The notes below the pieces were generated by a model that saw nothing but the letters and a program-made list of their open reading frames with translations, made no database searches and was not told where the DNA came from. Below are positions 37,958 through 39,352 of a stretch of DNA of 39,352 bases, one piece after another. The stretch spans positions 1 through 39,352 of the forward strand of contig NZJU01000046.1 of the NCBI GenBank assembly GCA_002692325.1, written 5' to 3'. Every line of letters begins with the position of its first letter. Position 1 is the stretch's first letter. This DNA is from Candidatus Pelagibacter sp. (GTDB taxonomy: Bacteria > Pseudomonadota > Alphaproteobacteria > Pelagibacterales > Pelagibacteraceae). Made by a program: the position numbers and the translations under genes.

Positions 37958-38322
37958 TCCCAGTCTAATGCTCCTTTTTTCCATTCATATATAAATCCAA
38001 TTGTAAGTATTCCTAAAAAAATCATCATAGACCAAAAACCGTAAATCCCAATATTTGATAGTGAAATTGCCCATGGAAATAAATAAGCAATTTCTAAATC
38101 GAAAATTATAAATAAAATTGCCACAAGATAAAATCTTACGTCAAATTCCATTCTAGAGTCATCGAAAGCTTCAAAACCACATTCGTATGCTGAAAGCTTT
38201 TCTGGATCCGGATTATTTGGAGCAGCCAAATAATTAATGGCTATAAATCCTATACTCAAGCCAAGTGCCATAAATAGAAATATTATTATGGTCAGATATT
38301 CTGTTAAAAATTCATAAAGCAT
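37954..38322 (-). CDS. nuoA: NADH-quinone oxidoreductase subunit A
   Basis: Membrane subunit (ND3 homologue) and first gene of the operon. It has 122 residues and three transmembrane helices. The long first loop contains [19 protein letters not shown], the conserved region whose cysteine is redox- and conformation-sensitive in mitochondrial ND3, followed by [20 protein letters not shown] with the buried acidic residues. A GGAG ribosome site lies just upstream. The leader from the tRNA genes to the start is about 100 bases. Confidence 0.97.
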   Translation of the reverse strand: MLYEFLTEYLTIIIFLFMALGLSIGFIAINYLAAPNNPDPEKLSAYECGFEAFDDSRMEFDVRFYLVAILFIIFDLEIAYLFPWAISLSNIGIYGFWSMMIFLGILTIGFIYEWKKGALDWE

Positions 38323-38425
38323 ATAGTCTCCAAAGTATCTATACTATATATCTTTTTTATCCAATTTTTTCAGATGCTGTTTAGTCACATTTTGACTAGA
38401 AAAAACGAACAATTAACAAGTATTC
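38323..38425 (-). promoter_or_regulatory. nuo operon leader with hairpin at 38382-38398
   Basis: This gap separates tRNA-Asp from nuoA and should contain whatever drives the nuo operon unless it is read through from the tRNAs. A perfect inverted repeat TAGTCA-N5-TGACTA lies at 38382-38398. No U-run follows it on either strand, so it is not a good intrinsic terminator; it may be an operator or a processing hairpin. A TATAGT-like element lies about 35-40 bases from here toward nuoA, but no convincing -35 at proper distance was seen. Confidence 0.3.
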
Positions 38426-38502
38426 TGGCGGGAGTGACGGGACTCGAACCCGCGGCCTCCTGCGTGACAGGCAGGCGCTCTAACCAACTGAGCTACACCC
38501 CC
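38426..38502 (-). tRNA. tRNA-Asp (anticodon GTC)
   Basis: Read on the minus strand it folds as a complete cloverleaf. The acceptor pairs GGGGGTG with CACTCCC (one G-U), the D-arm is AGCTCAGTTGGTTAGAGC, the anticodon stem CCTGC/GCAGG surrounds loop CTGTCAC, and the T-arm holds TTCGAGT. The discriminator is G73, as expected for tRNA-Asp, and CCA is encoded. It is followed by the nuo leader and lies six bases after tRNA-Val, so the two are probably cotranscribed. Confidence 0.95.
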
Positions 38503-38508
38503 GGCTTT

Positions 38509-38584
38509 TGGTGGGCGGTAAAGGACTCGAACCTATGACCCTCTCGGTGTAAACGAGATGCTCTACCAACTGAGCTAACCGCCC
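38509..38584 (-). tRNA. tRNA-Val (anticodon TAC)
   Basis: On the minus strand the acceptor GGGCGGT pairs with ACCGCCC, the D-arm reads TAGCTCAGTTGGTAGAGC, the anticodon stem TCTCG/CGAGA encloses loop TTTACAC, and the T-arm holds TTCGAGT. The discriminator is A73 and CCA is encoded. It precedes tRNA-Asp by six bases. Confidence 0.95.
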
Positions 38585-38598
38585 TAAACAAAGAATTT

Positions 38599-38627
38599 CT
38601 TATATCAACACTTTCGAAAAGATAAAA
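38599..38627 (-). promoter_or_regulatory. Possible promoter of the tRNA-Val/tRNA-Asp pair
   Basis: On the minus strand a TATAAG -10 element (38599-38604) lies 14 bases before the tRNA-Val gene, with TTTTAT (38622-38627) 17 bases further upstream as a weak -35. Position and spacing fit, but the -35 is poor and the region is AT-rich. Confidence 0.35.
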
Positions 38628-38665
38628 GAGAATAAAAGATTAAATAATTAAGTAGTTTAGCTTAT

Positions 38666-38782
38666 TCATGAAAATAATTTTATCAAAATACATCCACTTA
38701 ATATCATTAAAGCTGAAATAAAGGCCAAATAGCCGCCTTTCTCTTTCAATATAAATAAACCATAAAGTGAGGCAAATAAAAC
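38666..38782 (-). pseudogene. C-terminal remnant of a membrane transporter, possibly EamA/DMT type
   Basis: In a frame different from the neighbouring remnant, the minus strand encodes about 38 residues without a start: VLFASLYGLFILKEKGGYLA followed by FISALMILSGCILIKLFS and a TGA at 38666. Two hydrophobic segments flank a short charged turn (KEKGG), the pattern of the last hairpin of EamA/DMT transporters (compare P.FA.L.G.l.lgE followed by a final helix). No upstream part of such a protein exists here. The stretch is directly continuous with the broken PhnD-like gene, so it looks like the far side of a deletion. The family assignment is tentative. Confidence 0.4.
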
Positions 38783-38973
38783 TCTATACTTTTTCCAGTA
38801 TTCTTTTTTAACTTTTCAAGAAGTGGTCTATATAGATCTAGTTCAAAGGATGACTCCTCTGTAGGTATAATTGAAAATCTTAATTGTTTTGGATCTTTGC
38901 ATTTTGAGTAAGCAAAGTTCGTACCCAACAAAAAGATAGTAAAAAATACCAGTATTTTTTTTAATGTAGGCAT
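38746..38973 (-). pseudogene. Truncated PhnD-like phosphonate/phosphate ABC transporter binding protein
   Basis: A 75-codon frame with a good ribosome site (AGGAG, seven bases before ATG). The N-terminus is a signal peptide (about 1-23, KKILVFFTIFLLGTNFAYS). It continues with LRFSIIPTEESSFELDLYRP and LLEKLKKNTGKSIEFYLP, which closely resembles the start of PhnD-type periplasmic binding proteins of phosphate/phosphonate transporters (normally about 290-330 residues). After P68 the similarity stops, and seven unrelated residues precede a stop. The remaining three quarters are absent. At the break point another frame takes up a transporter C-terminus, which indicates a deletion that fused two genes. 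No transporter ATPase or permease genes lie nearby. Confidence 0.65.
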
Positions 38974-39032
38974 TTGTTCTCCTAATTTGTTTGTTAATTA
39001 GATTATTTGATAACATTTGCTTGTAATTTACA

Positions 39033-39049
39033 TACAATTAATAATTGTA
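39033..39049. repeat. 17-bp perfect palindrome, candidate operator
   Basis: TACAATTA-A-TAATTGTA reads identically on both strands apart from the central base. It lies in the divergent gap between the truncated binding-protein gene and the zinc-ribbon gene, about 40 bases upstream of the likely promoter of the latter and 60 bases upstream of the former start. Perfect dyads of this length can be repressor sites. AT-rich composition raises the chance of coincidence. Confidence 0.35.
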
Positions 39050-39086
39050 AAATAAACTTAAAATTTCCCACTTATTAGCGTATTAT

Positions 39087-39115
39087 TTGCCTAAAGTGAT
39101 TTTCTCAAATAATAT
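39087..39115 (+). promoter_or_regulatory. Probable sigma-70 promoter of the zinc-ribbon gene
   Basis: TTGCCT (39087-39092), 17 bases, then TAATAT (39110-39115). Initiation would fall near 39122, giving a short leader of about 13 bases before the ATG at 39135. Both hexamers are close to consensus with ideal spacing. Confidence 0.5.
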
Positions 39116-39134
39116 AAAAACCTATTGATAATAT

Positions 39135-39352
39135 ATGATTATAACATGTAATTGTGGAGAGAAAAAATTTACACTTCCTGATAATTCTATACCTTTGTCT
39201 GGTAGAATGGTTCAGTGCGGTTTTTGCGGTTTAAAATGGAAACAGTTTCCAGTCAATGAAAAAAAAGAAACCCAATCAGCTCAACCACAGAAAACAGTTT
39301 TAACACCTACTCCTTTTAAGCAAGATTTAAAAAAATCTATCAAAACAAAAAA
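39135..39352 (+). CDS. MJ0042-type zinc-ribbon protein (partial, cut by window end)
   Basis: The first 72 codons of a gene that runs past the end of the window. The N-terminal zinc ribbon is MIITCNCGEKKFTLPD, followed after a short insert by GRMVQCGFCGLKWKQFP. Cysteines 5 and 7 form one pair and the CGFC cysteines the other, the C-x(1-2)-C...C-x2-C pattern of zf-MJ0042 domains. After it comes a polar, Gln/Thr/Pro/Lys-rich linker that looks disordered. In alphaproteobacteria such domains often begin a longer protein with a single membrane helix; that part is not visible. The gene is divergent from the decayed transporter region and has its own promoter. Function is unknown. Confidence 0.75.
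   Translation, partial: MIITCNCGEKKFTLPDNSIPLSGRMVQCGFCGLKWKQFPVNEKKETQSAQPQKTVLTPTPFKQDLKKSIKTK

Noticed and set aside
38382..38398. Rho-independent terminator after tRNA-Asp
   Set aside because: The inverted repeat is perfect, but no U-run follows on either strand.
38843..39037. A 64-codon minus-strand frame overlapping the PhnD remnant
   Set aside because: It is out of frame with the recognisable signal peptide and binding-protein sequence, has no family features, and begins in AT-rich intergenic DNA.

Overview
This 39.4 kb window is very AT-rich and extremely gene-dense. Its gene content and order are alphaproteobacterial: a complete 14-gene nuo operon, then birA-coaX-rnj-DUF1467-proS-lolC-lolD-dnaE, then rpsB-tsf-frr-uppS-cdsA-dxr-bamA-ompH-lpxD-fabZ-lpxA-lpxI-lpxB. 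Low G+C, tiny or negative intergenic gaps, short protein versions and a GTTC-N7-GTTC-type SOS box together suggest a genome-streamlined marine lineage such as SAR11/Pelagibacterales or a relative. That placement is an inference from layout and composition; no database was searched.

Layout. (1) 1-3017, plus strand: lexA with its own SOS box, gltX, a RecB/Cas4-like PD-(D/E)XK nuclease with two CxxC pairs, and a 41-residue membrane peptide. These genes abut or overlap. (2) 3000-14548, minus strand: translation factors (rpsB, tsf, frr), isoprenoid and phospholipid precursors (uppS, cdsA, dxr), outer-membrane assembly (bamA, ompH) and lipid A synthesis (lpxD, fabZ, lpxA, lpxI, lpxB). (3) 14549-14667: the only sizeable gap inside the minus-strand block. 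It holds a likely promoter and a compact multi-hairpin RNA with a possible pseudoknot just upstream of rpsB. (4) 14668-38322, minus strand: dnaE, lolD, lolC, proS, DUF1467, rnj, coaX, birA and nuoN to nuoA, with no gap longer than 11 nt. (5) 38323-39352: tRNA-Asp and tRNA-Val, then a decayed stretch where the start of a PhnD-like binding protein runs into the end of a possible EamA-type transporter. A new plus-strand gene for an MJ0042-type zinc-ribbon protein follows and is cut by the window end.

How the genes work together. The minus-strand block links respiration (complex I), replication (DnaE), RNA decay (RNase J), cofactor supply (CoaX, BirA), lipoprotein export (LolCD), translation and envelope biogenesis. 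BamA and OmpH/Skp assemble outer-membrane proteins. FabZ and the Lpx enzymes make the acyl chains and lipid A, and UppS supplies the polyprenyl carrier.

Most notable points: uppS is out of frame by one base in an A9 run, directly after the codons for its catalytic DGNGRW motif. pyrH and rseP are missing from positions where alphaproteobacteria usually carry them. A Cas4-like nuclease without any CRISPR sits in the lexA gene group. The rpsB leader looks like an autoregulatory RNA. A deletion scar sits beside the tRNA pair.
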